From contig NZ_CP041616.1 of NCBI RefSeq assembly GCF_007197575.1, positions 1,426,001-1,490,000 on the forward strand: DNA of 64,000 bases, read 5' to 3'. This document shows, piece after piece, positions 28,173 to 35,780 of the stretch. The translations under genes were made by a program, and so were the position numbers. Position 1 is the stretch's first letter. Every line of letters starts with the position of its first letter. The stretch is from Ornithinimicrobium ciconiae. Its GTDB lineage: Bacteria; Actinomycetota; Actinomycetes; Actinomycetales; Dermatophilaceae. The notes under the pieces are model-generated. The model ran no database searches. It was not told where the DNA came from and saw nothing but the letters and a program-made list of their open reading frames with translations.

Positions 28173-28461
28173 GGGATTTGCTCCTGATCCGGGAGGGTGG
28201 TGGACCGGCTCCCCACACGTGCGTGGATCCGACCCCGCCCCGCTTCTAAGCGGGGCCTCACTGAGGCTATGGCTGGCTCAGAGCCACCCGCGTCGGCCTT
28301 GAGGATGATGACCGTGGCGAGGAGGAGGTTTCGGCGTAGGCCTAGAGGATGACCCAGGGTGCTGGCGGGCAGGGCGCTCACGCGGGCACGCTGTGGACGC
28401 TCGCACGGCACTCTGTGGACAGGGTGCTGCCTGTGTCAGGCGCGGACCGTAGGTTGGCAGC
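28173..28461. other. intergenic region between divergent HtrA-like and RecQ-like genes
   Basis: 289-bp divergent promoter region. It holds the AGGAG of the HtrA-like gene and A/T-richer stretches near 28300-28330, but no motif, repeat or RNA that I recognise. Promoters for both genes are expected here. Confidence 0.5.
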
Positions 28462-30567
28462 ATGACTCATGAGGCGCTGCAGGCACTCCGACGGCTCGTC
28501 GGCCGCGACGACGCTGACTTCCGTGACGGCCAGCTCGAGGCTGTCGAGGCGCTGGTCGAGCGTCGGGAGCGGGTCCTGGTGGTCCAGCGCACCGGGTGGG
28601 GCAAGTCGGCCGTCTACTTCGTGGCCACGGCGCTGCGTCGACAGCAGGGGGCGGGACCGACCATCATCGTCTCCCCGCTGCTGGCGCTGATGCGTGATCA
28701 GATCGAGGCGGCCCGTCGAGCCGGCATCAGCGCCGTGTCGATGAACTCCGCCAATGCCGAGGAGTGGGGCGCGGTCCGGCAGCAACTGGCCGATGACGCC
28801 GTCGACGTGCTCCTGGTCAGCCCGGAGCGGCTCAACAACCCTCGCTTCCGCGAAGAGCAGCTGCCCGACCTGGCCGCCCGGTGCGGACTCCTCGTGGTCG
28901 ACGAGGCGCACTGCATCAGCGACTGGGGCCACGACTTCCGTCCCGACTACCGCCGCATCCGCACCCTGCTGGCTGGGCTGCCCGCACAGACCCCCGTGCT
29001 GGCCACGACCGCGACCGCCAACGAGCGTGTGGTGCACGACGTCGTCGAGCAGCTGTCCGTCGGTGCCGACGGGTCGACCCGTCAGGTCAGTACGATCCGG
29101 GGGCCGCTGGCCCGGGCCTCGCTGCGGCTGGGCGTGCTCGAGCTGGAGACTCCGGAGCGGCGCATCGCCTGGCTGCTCGCGCACCTGGGAGATCTGCCGG
29201 GCAGCGGCATCGTCTATGCGCTGACCGTCTCTGCGGCCGAGGACCTGGCGGCGTCCCTGACTCGAGCAGGGCACACCGTCGCCGCCTACACCGGCCGCAC
29301 CGACCCCGCAGACCGGCTCGAGCTGGAGCGCCGGCTGCGGGACAACGAGGTCAAGGCCCTGGTCGCCACCAGCGCGCTGGGCATGGGCTTTGACAAGCCC
29401 GACCTCGGGTTTGTCGTCCACCTCGGGGCCCCGAGCTCCCCGGTCGCCTACTACCAACAGGTCGGCCGTGCCGGGCGGGCCACCGACAACGCCGAAGTGT
29501 TGCTCCTGCCGGGAGTGGAGGACCGCAACATCTGGGCCTACTTCGCCTCCGCGTCGATGCCGAAGCAGGAGCACGCCGACGCTGTGCTCACGGCGCTCGC
29601 CGGCTCCGCCAAGCCACTGTCGACAGCCTCGCTGGAGACGCAGGTCGACGTGCGTCGCACCCGCTTGGAGCTGCTGCTCAAGGTGCTCGACGTCGAGGGT
29701 GCCGTGGAGAAGGTCCAGGGTGGGTGGACCTCGACCGGCCAACCGTGGACCTATGACGCTGAGCGTTATGAGCGGGTCGCGGAGGCGCGGGAGCGTGAGC
29801 AGCAGCTGATGCTGGACTACCAGCGCACCCAGAGCTGCCGGATGGCCTTCCTGCAGGGGACGCTGGACGACGCGACCGCGGCGCCCTGTGGCCGGTGCGA
29901 CACCTGCGCCGGCGCGTGGTTTCCCACCGAGATCCCGACCGAGGCGGTTGACCTGGCGATGGGACAGCTCGCCCGGGTCGGGGTGCCGCTGCAGGCGCGA
30001 GCGCAGTGGCCCTCCGGCATGGACCGCCTCGGGGTGCCGGTCCGCGGCAAGATCTCCCCGGAGGAGTCGATGACCACCGGGCGGGCGCTGGCCCGGGTCT
30101 CCGACCTGGGGTGGGGGCAGCGGGTCCGTGAGCTCGTCCAGGGGCCGGACACCGCGGTGCCCGAGCAGATCGTCAACGCGGTGACCAAGGTGCTGGCTGA
30201 CTGGGACTGGGCTCAGCGCCCGGTGGCGATCGTCTCGGTCCCCTCCCGCAGCCACCCCGAGCTGGTCGGCTCCTTCGCCCGACGACTCGGCGAGCTGGGG
30301 CGGTTGCCCTACCTGGGCGAGCTCACCGCTCCGCACGGCGGACCCACGGGGGAGGCGGGCGGCAACAGCGCCTTCCGCCTGGCCGGTGTGTGGGACCAGT
30401 TCGACGTCGGACCCGAGCTGGCGCAGCAGCTCGCCGGGCTGCGCGGCCCGATCCTGCTCGTCGACGACCTGGTCGACTCTCGCTGGACGATGACAGTGGC
30501 CGCCCGCGCGCTGCGGCTGGCCGGCGCTGACGCGGTCCTCCCACTGGCCCTCGCCCAGGCCGGCTGA
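28462..30567 (+). CDS. RecQ-family DNA helicase with C-terminal phosphoribosyltransferase-like domain
   Basis: 701 residues. Superfamily 2 helicase motifs in order are QRTGWGKSAVYF (Walker A), IVSPLLALMRDQI (Ia), VVDEAHCISDWGHDFRPDY (DEAH plus RecQ aromatic loop), ATTATA (III), AYTGRT and TSALGMGFDKPD, and QQVGRAGR (VI). A RecQ zinc cluster C..CGRCDTC follows at about residues 460-485. The last 200 residues are not an HRDC domain but end in ILLVDDLVDSRWTMTVAARAL, the PRPP-binding loop pattern of ComF-type phosphoribosyltransferases. Such fusions occur in actinobacteria; the function of the tail is unknown. Confidence 0.9.
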   Translation: MTHEALQALRRLVGRDDADFRDGQLEAVEALVERRERVLVVQRTGWGKSAVYFVATALRRQQGAGPTIIVSPLLALMRDQIEAARRAGISAVSMNSANAEEWGAVRQQLADDAVDVLLVSPERLNNPRFREEQLPDLAARCGLLVVDEAHCISDWGHDFRPDYRRIRTLLAGLPAQTPVLATTATANERVVHDVVEQLSVGADGSTRQVSTIRGPLARASLRLGVLELETPERRIAWLLAHLGDLPGSGIVYALTVSAAEDLAASLTRAGHTVAAYTGRTDPADRLELERRLRDNEVKALVATSALGMGFDKPDLGFVVHLGAPSSPVAYYQQVGRAGRATDNAEVLLLPGVEDRNIWAYFASASMPKQEHADAVLTALAGSAKPLSTASLETQVDVRRTRLELLLKVLDVEGAVEKVQGGWTSTGQPWTYDAERYERVAEAREREQQLMLDYQRTQSCRMAFLQGTLDDATAAPCGRCDTCAGAWFPTEIPTEAVDLAMGQLARVGVPLQARAQWPSGMDRLGVPVRGKISPEESMTTGRALARVSDLGWGQRVRELVQGPDTAVPEQIVNAVTKVLADWDWAQRPVAIVSVPSRSHPELVGSFARRLGELGRLPYLGELTAPHGGPTGEAGGNSAFRLAGVWDQFDVGPELAQQLAGLRGPILLVDDLVDSRWTMTVAARALRLAGADAVLPLALAQAG

Positions 30568-30751
30568 GGAGCGCCGCCGACGCTCTGTCCTGGGCAGGCA
30601 CGACAGGGGCGCGCGACGGGCCCGTGACTCCCCGGGTATGCCGTGGGTAAGGTTCTCGTCAATCTTGCGTCCTGAGGGGGTCCGCCGCCCCTGCGTGGTT
30701 GTACCTTGCCGGAGCAGCACTGCTGTGCACCCATCATCTCCGGAGGTCCCC
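30568..30751. other. intergenic region upstream of S51 gene
   Basis: 184 bp containing one GTATGCCG copy (30636) and the GGAGG ribosome-binding site of the S51 gene. No convincing promoter hexamers or hairpin seen. Confidence 0.4.
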
Positions 30752-32581
30752 ATGCGTCGTCGACCCGCTGTCTCGCTCGTGCTCGTCCTGTGCCTGGCAG
30801 CACCTTTTGCTGCCACGGCCGCGCACTCCGACGCCCCGCAGACACTGGTGCCGATCGGAGGCGGCTACTCCACCGAGTCGCTGCAGGGATTCGCGGTGCA
30901 GGCCATGAGCGCAGGCAGCGGCGACACGGTCGACCTCTATGTGATCCCGTCCAGCTATGGGGACGCGCCCCAGGACCGGGAGGAGAACCTCGCCCTGGCC
31001 CAGGAACGCACCGACCAGATCGAGGCGGCGTGCGATGACGTGGTCGATCTCGCCGAGTTCAGTGGCGGCTGCGAGGCGACTCTCCTGCCGTTGCTGGCGC
31101 GAGAGGACGCCCTCGACCCGGCGGCCTCCGAAGGGCTGGACGACCCGGACACCGACGGCGTCTACATCCTCGGCGGTGACCAGGTCCTGGCCATGCACGT
31201 GCTGGCCAACTCCCCGGCCGAGGAGCGCCTCGCCACGGCCTACTCCCAGGGGGCTGTGATCAGCGGGACGAGCGCGGGCAACGCGGTCCAGTCCCGCTCC
31301 ATGGGTGCTGGCTATCCCGAGCCCGGTTATCCCTGGAACGCCCTCGAGCGCGACATGTCGCTGATCTTCTGGGGTGACGACCTGGGCAGCGAGGAGCGCG
31401 GGCTGTCCTTCGGCTCGCAGCAGATCATCCTCGACCAGCACTTCTATGAGCGCGGTCGCTTTGGTCGGCTCCTGTCCTGGACCGCACAGTCCGTCGAGCG
31501 CTACGGCGGAGCCGGCAAGCTGGGCGTCGGCGTCGACTGGGGCACGGCCCCCGTGATCCGTGACGATGCCGTGATCACCGACGTCTTCGGGGCGAGCTCG
31601 GTGGCCCTGCTCGACTTCAGCACCGCGACGGAGTTGGACTGGGTGGGGCCGCGCGAGACCCTCTCGGTGCGCAACGTGATGACCCACCTGGTGGCCCCCG
31701 ACACGGGGGCGACCTACGACATCACAGCACGCGCTGTCGCACAGGACGGTGGCACCGTGCCGGTGCCCGAGCGGTCGGCGCTGCCGCCACTGGCGACCAG
31801 TGGCCGGGGCACGCTCTGGCTGGGCGGCGGGGACAACGACTCCTCCGACTCGCCGGCCCTGGCCGACTTCGTCGCGCAGGCCCAGGACGCCACGCGCGGC
31901 AAGGGCAAGACCTCCCTGCTGGTCCTCGCCCTGGGTTACGCCGACGAGACGGACGCGCTGGCTGAGGTGACGGCATACACCGAGGCTGCGGCAGAGCTCG
32001 GTTGGACCGGTGACGTCGACGTCCGCGTCCACGGGACCGACGCCATCCCCGCCAGCGTGGTCGCCCGGGCCGCGGGCGTCCTGGTGGTCGGCGGTGACCA
32101 GTCCCTGATGGCGCAGGAGGTGGCCGACCCGCAGCTGCGCAGCGCCTTATCCCAGGCCATCCAGCGCCCCACCTCGGTGCTGACCGACGGGGCGGCCACG
32201 GCGATCCTGGGTGAGCAGTACGTCACCGACGTGGACCCCACGACAGAGGACGAGGCGATCGCCATGTTCCGGGCCGACGAGGTGAGCACGGCTCCCGGGC
32301 TGGGACTGGTCGAGGGCTACACCCTGGAGCCGACGCTGACCTATGACTACCGCTGGGGCCGGCTGTTCGGTGCGGCCCACGACGAGCCGGAGGTGATCTC
32401 GCTCGGCATCAGCGAGCTGACCGCGCTCGAGGTGACCCGCCACGGCGCCACCGTGGTGGGTGAGCGCTCGGTGATCGCCGTGGACGGCTCGGACGCGTTC
32501 TGGTCCACCGGCAGCAATGGCGCCCTCGGTGCCTCCGTCGTGTGGCTGGACGTGTTCAGCACTGGTGACGCGATCGGGTGA
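30752..32581 (+). CDS. secreted cyanophycinase-like S51 peptidase with tandem domains
   Basis: 609 residues from ATG 30752, which has GGAGG at good spacing. A signal peptide spans residues 1-24 (LVLVLCLAAPFAATAA). The first domain (about 30-360) has VPIGGGYSTESLQ, ILGGDQVLAM and the nucleophile motif SGTSAGNAVQ with Ser about 174, as in cyanophycinase and peptidase S51. The second half (about 375-600) repeats the fold (LWLGGGDNDSS, VLVVGGDQSLMAQEV, TSVLTDGAATAI) but has lost the Ser at the equivalent position. It probably cleaves an extracellular substrate such as cyanophycin or a beta-Asp peptide; specificity unknown. The frame is open to 30638 without support. Confidence 0.85.
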   Translation: MRRRPAVSLVLVLCLAAPFAATAAHSDAPQTLVPIGGGYSTESLQGFAVQAMSAGSGDTVDLYVIPSSYGDAPQDREENLALAQERTDQIEAACDDVVDLAEFSGGCEATLLPLLAREDALDPAASEGLDDPDTDGVYILGGDQVLAMHVLANSPAEERLATAYSQGAVISGTSAGNAVQSRSMGAGYPEPGYPWNALERDMSLIFWGDDLGSEERGLSFGSQQIILDQHFYERGRFGRLLSWTAQSVERYGGAGKLGVGVDWGTAPVIRDDAVITDVFGASSVALLDFSTATELDWVGPRETLSVRNVMTHLVAPDTGATYDITARAVAQDGGTVPVPERSALPPLATSGRGTLWLGGGDNDSSDSPALADFVAQAQDATRGKGKTSLLVLALGYADETDALAEVTAYTEAAAELGWTGDVDVRVHGTDAIPASVVARAAGVLVVGGDQSLMAQEVADPQLRSALSQAIQRPTSVLTDGAATAILGEQYVTDVDPTTEDEAIAMFRADEVSTAPGLGLVEGYTLEPTLTYDYRWGRLFGAAHDEPEVISLGISELTALEVTRHGATVVGERSVIAVDGSDAFWSTGSNGALGASVVWLDVFSTGDAIG

Positions 32582-32634
32582 CCAGCACCGGTGACGCGAT
32601 CCGGTGACCAGCACTGGTGACGCGATCGGGTGAC
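32557..32634. repeat. 26-bp tandem repeat, three copies
   Basis: Units at 32557-32582, 32583-32608 and 32609-32634 share CAGCACTGGTGACGCGAT with single-base differences. A partial fourth (CAGCACCGG) follows. The first unit contains the last codons and stop of the S51 gene, the others are intergenic. Confidence 0.9.
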
Positions 32635-32677
32635 CAGCACCGGGGCGCTCGGGCGGGAGCGGCTCGCGACGCCCTGG

Positions 32678-34051
32678 TCACACCAGCTGCAGCCCGTCCG
32701 CGACAACCCGTCCGGCGCGCACCACGGTCCGGTCCGAGGGTCGGTCCATCACCGCAGAGGTGACGGTCTCTGCGGCGACGAGCACCAGGTCAGCGGGGTC
32801 GCCCACGCTCACACCGGGGCGGTCCGAGAGTGCGCTCAACGCCGGCGTCTGCGGCTCCATGATCGAGCGGCCGCCGCGGGTGGCGACCGCGACGCAGTGC
32901 TCGATCAGGTGATCGGCGCGGTGTCCCATCGTGAAGGCCAGTTGCCAGGTGCGGTCGAGCATGTCGGCATTGCCGTAGGGCGACCAGTAGTCGCGCTGCC
33001 CGTCCTGACCGAGCCCGACCCGCACGCCCGCCTCGGTCAGTCGGTCGACCGGGACCCGGGACTTGCCGCCGGGCGCGATCGTCGCCATGGCAATGTCCGC
33101 CAGGGCCAACTGATCGAGCAGCCCGTCGACCTTGGTGGGGTCATCGAACAGCGCGTAGCCGTGGGAGATCAGCACCTGCCCCTGCATGCCCAAGGCCAGG
33201 GTGCGCTCGATGATCAGGTCGGCGCTGAACATGCCGAGGTCACCAGGCTCGTGCAGGTGGACGTCGACGGGCAGCCCGTACTTCTCTGCCAGGCCAAAGA
33301 CGATGTCCAGGTGACGGACCGGGTCGCGGTCCAGGGTGCACGGATCGATGCCGCCGACCACATCCGCCCCTGCCCGTAACGCGTCCTCCAGCACCTGCGG
33401 TGAGCCGTCCTCGCGCAACAGTCCGGCCTGCGGGAACGCCACCACCTGCACGGAGGCACGGTCCCGGTGCACCTCTCGCGCGGTGAGCACCGCCTCGAGA
33501 CGCTCCAGCCCGGCGTCGACATCCACCTGGGCGAAGGAGCGCACGGTCGTGGTGCCGTGGGCGATCTCGCGACCCAGCAGGTCCGTGACCCGTTCGGTGA
33601 TTCCCACCTCAGCGTCGCGCCAGTTGGCCCGGTCGTTGAGCATCATCGTCCAGACGCCTGGCCCGCCGGTGTGCGGCCGGAAGGGCAGGCCCACGCGGGT
33701 GGAGTCCAGGTGGCAGTGCGCGTCGGTGAAGCTGGGCAGGGCGATCCGTCCGCGGCCCTGGACCACTGCGTCGGGTGAGGACGTGGGGTCGGGAGGGGTC
33801 GCGGAGTCGGGGGAGGTCGCGGAGTCGGGGGAGGTCGCGGAGTCGGGGGAGGTCGCGGAGTCGGGGGAGGTCGCGGAGTCGGGGGAGAGTGTGCGTGCGA
33901 GGTCGGGGGAGGCAGCAGCGGTGGCCGGGCCTTCGGCATACGCAGTGGTGGGGGTGACTGCGGTGACCACCCCGTCGGTGACGACGAGATCCACCGCTGG
34001 GCCACCCCAGGGGCGGACGTCCCGAATGGTGATCGCTGCAGGTGTGCTCAT
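32678..34051 (-). CDS. CodA-like amidohydrolase with in-frame hexapeptide repeat
   Basis: 457 residues, amidohydrolase superfamily, closest in motif layout to cytosine deaminase. The metal site is DAHCHLDSTR, DVHLHEPGD, ISHGYAL and GLGQDGQRDYWSPYGNADML. The final SVGDPADLVLV is the usual C-terminal strand. A (SPDSAT)5 repeat interrupts the N-terminal beta region between VVTAVTPTTAY and VVQGRGRIALPSF, lengthening a surface loop before the barrel. ATG 34051 opens MSTPAAITIRDVRP; the frame upstream is a shadow. Substrate could be a pyrimidine, cyanuric-type or creatinine-like compound; not resolved. Confidence 0.85.
   Translation of the reverse strand: MSTPAAITIRDVRPWGGPAVDLVVTDGVVTAVTPTTAYAEGPATAAASPDLARTLSPDSATSPDSATSPDSATSPDSATSPDSATPPDPTSSPDAVVQGRGRIALPSFTDAHCHLDSTRVGLPFRPHTGGPGVWTMMLNDRANWRDAEVGITERVTDLLGREIAHGTTTVRSFAQVDVDAGLERLEAVLTAREVHRDRASVQVVAFPQAGLLREDGSPQVLEDALRAGADVVGGIDPCTLDRDPVRHLDIVFGLAEKYGLPVDVHLHEPGDLGMFSADLIIERTLALGMQGQVLISHGYALFDDPTKVDGLLDQLALADIAMATIAPGGKSRVPVDRLTEAGVRVGLGQDGQRDYWSPYGNADMLDRTWQLAFTMGHRADHLIEHCVAVATRGGRSIMEPQTPALSALSDRPGVSVGDPADLVLVAAETVTSAVMDRPSDRTVVRAGRVVADGLQLV
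33797..33886. repeat. five perfect 18-bp tandem repeats within the amidohydrolase gene
   Basis: GGTCGCGGAGTCGGGGGA is repeated five times without a mismatch (33797, 33815, 33833, 33851 and 33869 as unit starts). The length is a multiple of three, so copies add SPDSAT hexapeptides and leave the frame intact. Confidence 0.95.
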
Positions 34052-34178
34052 CGCGCCGACGTTAGCGTGTCGGCGCCGGGCTGCTGTCGGGCGTGCTCGG
34101 CCCGCCAGCGACGGGTGGTGCATCCACCGCCACCGCCGCCGACTAGGGGCTGGGCCGCAAAACTGGCAGGATCGCCCG

Positions 34179-34592
34179 GTGGCTGATCCTGAGTACAACT
34201 CCCCGCCCAACTGGCCAGTGCCCCCCGAGGGCTGGACGCCGCCGGAGGGCTGGCAACCCGACCCCGCGTGGGGACCGGCGCCGGAGGGGTGGGAGTTCTG
34301 GACGCAGGCGGGCGGTGCCACGGGTGGGCGGCCGAACCGCAACGCGTGGGGACGGACCGCGGTCATCGCCGCCATCTCCGTGGCGATCCTGGCCATCTTT
34401 CCGCTGGTCGGCGGTGCGGACAATCTCGCGGAGGTCATCGGCTCCTTCGCCGGTCGGGCGCTGGTGGCCTTCCTGATCACCGCGGTGTGGGCGTTCTTCT
34501 CTCGCAAGCCGTGGGGCTGGGGGCGCTATGTGCTGACCTTTGTCGCTATCACGGTGCTGCTCGCGGCCATCGGCAACGCCGGCAACGCCTGA
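34179..34592 (+). CDS. small two-helix membrane protein with Trp/Pro-rich N-terminus
   Basis: 137 residues from GTG 34179. The N-terminal 50 residues are Pro/Trp/Gly-rich with repeats of PPEGWxPPEGWQPDPAW type, a style of actinobacterial cytoplasmic tail seen in SHOCT/DUF2510-like membrane proteins. Two hydrophobic helices follow (TAVIAAISVAILAIFPLVGG and LVAFLITAVWAFF), then a third (YVLTFVAITVLLAAI). Function unknown. It is separated by 4 bp from the next small membrane protein, so the two are probably co-translated. Divergent from the amidohydrolase gene. Confidence 0.7.
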   Translation: MADPEYNSPPNWPVPPEGWTPPEGWQPDPAWGPAPEGWEFWTQAGGATGGRPNRNAWGRTAVIAAISVAILAIFPLVGGADNLAEVIGSFAGRALVAFLITAVWAFFSRKPWGWGRYVLTFVAITVLLAAIGNAGNA

Positions 34593-34596
34593 GCTC

Positions 34597-34920
34597 GTGG
34601 GTGATCGGTCGGACAGGACCTGGTGGCACCGACTCTTCCCCGGAGCGAACGTCGGCTTCTGGTGGCGGTCACTGGTGTGCACCCTGGCCTGGACCGTGGT
34701 GCTGGTCGTGGCCGGGCTGCTGCTCAGCGACCACGCGAGGCGGGGTGAGTCCACGGCCGTCAACCTCGGGCTGTGTGGTGTGCTCATCTATCCGGTGACG
34801 GCCTTCCTGGCAGCCCGGTCACCGAGTCGCTGGGGGTGGGGCACCTACCTGACGATCAGCCTGGTCTTCGCGTGGGTCTTCGGTGCGAGCGTGTTCTTCG
34901 GGACCGACGTCGGGTCCTGA
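34597..34920 (+). CDS. small membrane protein
   Basis: 107 residues starting from GTG 34597, 4 bp after the preceding gene. Three predicted membrane helices are VCTLAWTVVLVVAGLLL, LGLCGVLIYPVTAFLAA and TYLTISLVFAWVFGASVFF. No family is recognised. Probably partner or paralogue-like companion of the gene at 34179; the two end in similar hydrophobic patterns (WGWGRYVLT versus WGWGTYLTI). Confidence 0.7.
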   Translation: MGDRSDRTWWHRLFPGANVGFWWRSLVCTLAWTVVLVVAGLLLSDHARRGESTAVNLGLCGVLIYPVTAFLAARSPSRWGWGTYLTISLVFAWVFGASVFFGTDVGS

Positions 34921-34925
34921 AGCCC

Positions 34926-35729
34926 TCACTCACCGGTGAACGTTGGCTCCCGCTTGTCCAGGAAGGCACCGATCGCCTCGGTGTGGTCGGGTGCGTGGTG
35001 AGCCAGAGCCTGCATGGCAGCCGACATCTCCAGGTGTGAGGCCAGGCTCTGGTGGCCGGACTCACGCAGGAGCTTCTTGCCCATCCGCACGGCGTGCGGA
35101 GGGTTGACGGCGATCCGTCGGGCCAGCGTCGTCGCAGCCTCGAGCAGCTCCGCCGCAGGGACGACCTGGTTGACCAGGCCCCAGGCGAGCGCGGTCTGCG
35201 CATCGACCCGGTCCCCGGTCAGCGCCACCTCGGCGGCCCGGGCCGGGCCGACGACGCGGGGGAGCAGCCAGGCCCCGCCGTCCCCGGGGATGATGCCGAG
35301 CTTGACGAACGACTCGGCGAACCAGGCGGTGTCTGCCGCCACCCGCAGGTCGCACATCAGCGCCAGGTCGCACCCGGCCCCGACCGCCGGGCCGTTGACG
35401 GCCGCGACCATCGGCACCTCACATCGGTGGAAGGCCAGGGGGATCTGCTGGATGCCGTAGCGGTAGCCCTCCCGCACCTGGAACGGGTGGCCGCCGAAGA
35501 TGCCCTCCCGATCCCGCATCTTCTTCACATCGCCTCCGGCGGAGAAGGCCGTGCCCGCACCCGTGAGCACCACCGCCCGCACGTCACGGTCGCGGTTCAC
35601 CCGGTCCACGGCCTCCACCAGCGCCGCGACCACCTCCTCGTCGGAGATCGGGTTGCGCTTCTCGGGACGGTTGATCGTCCAGGTCTCGATGTGCTCGTCA
35701 CGCTCGACCAGCAGGGCGTTCTCGCTCAT
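34926..35729 (-). CDS. enoyl-CoA hydratase/isomerase family protein
   Basis: 267-residue crotonase-fold enzyme. Oxyanion-hole segments are AGTAFSAGGDVKKM and VNGPAVGAGCDLALMCDLRVA, followed by FAESFVKLGIIPGDGGAWLLPRVVG. The usual second catalytic Glu region reads GIIPGDGG with Asp, so hydratase versus isomerase or other crotonase activity is open. ATG 35729 gives MSENALLVERDEH. Downstream of the AMP-ligase-like gene on the same strand with 51 bp between; regulated in all likelihood by the IclR protein of the same cluster. A role in beta-oxidation of the acid taken up by the adjacent Liv system is inferred. Confidence 0.9.
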   Translation of the reverse strand: MSENALLVERDEHIETWTINRPEKRNPISDEEVVAALVEAVDRVNRDRDVRAVVLTGAGTAFSAGGDVKKMRDREGIFGGHPFQVREGYRYGIQQIPLAFHRCEVPMVAAVNGPAVGAGCDLALMCDLRVAADTAWFAESFVKLGIIPGDGGAWLLPRVVGPARAAEVALTGDRVDAQTALAWGLVNQVVPAAELLEAATTLARRIAVNPPHAVRMGKKLLRESGHQSLASHLEMSAAMQALAHHAPDHTEAIGAFLDKREPTFTGE

Positions 35730-35780
35730 GTCTGTCCTCGGGTGTGGGGATCCAGGTGGTGCACCAGGCACGAGCGCAGG

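Noticed and set aside
28378..30816. 812-codon antisense open frame opposite the RecQ-like gene
   Set aside because: Shadow of a gene with full helicase motifs; no recognisable domain in the antisense product.
32557..32634. CRISPR array
   Set aside because: Units are adjacent with no unique spacers; it is a simple tandem repeat. The same applies to 23047, 59180 and 62501.
33797..33886. CRISPR-like or origin-iteron array
   Set aside because: Lies inside a coding region, exactly 18 bp per unit without spacers, and in frame.
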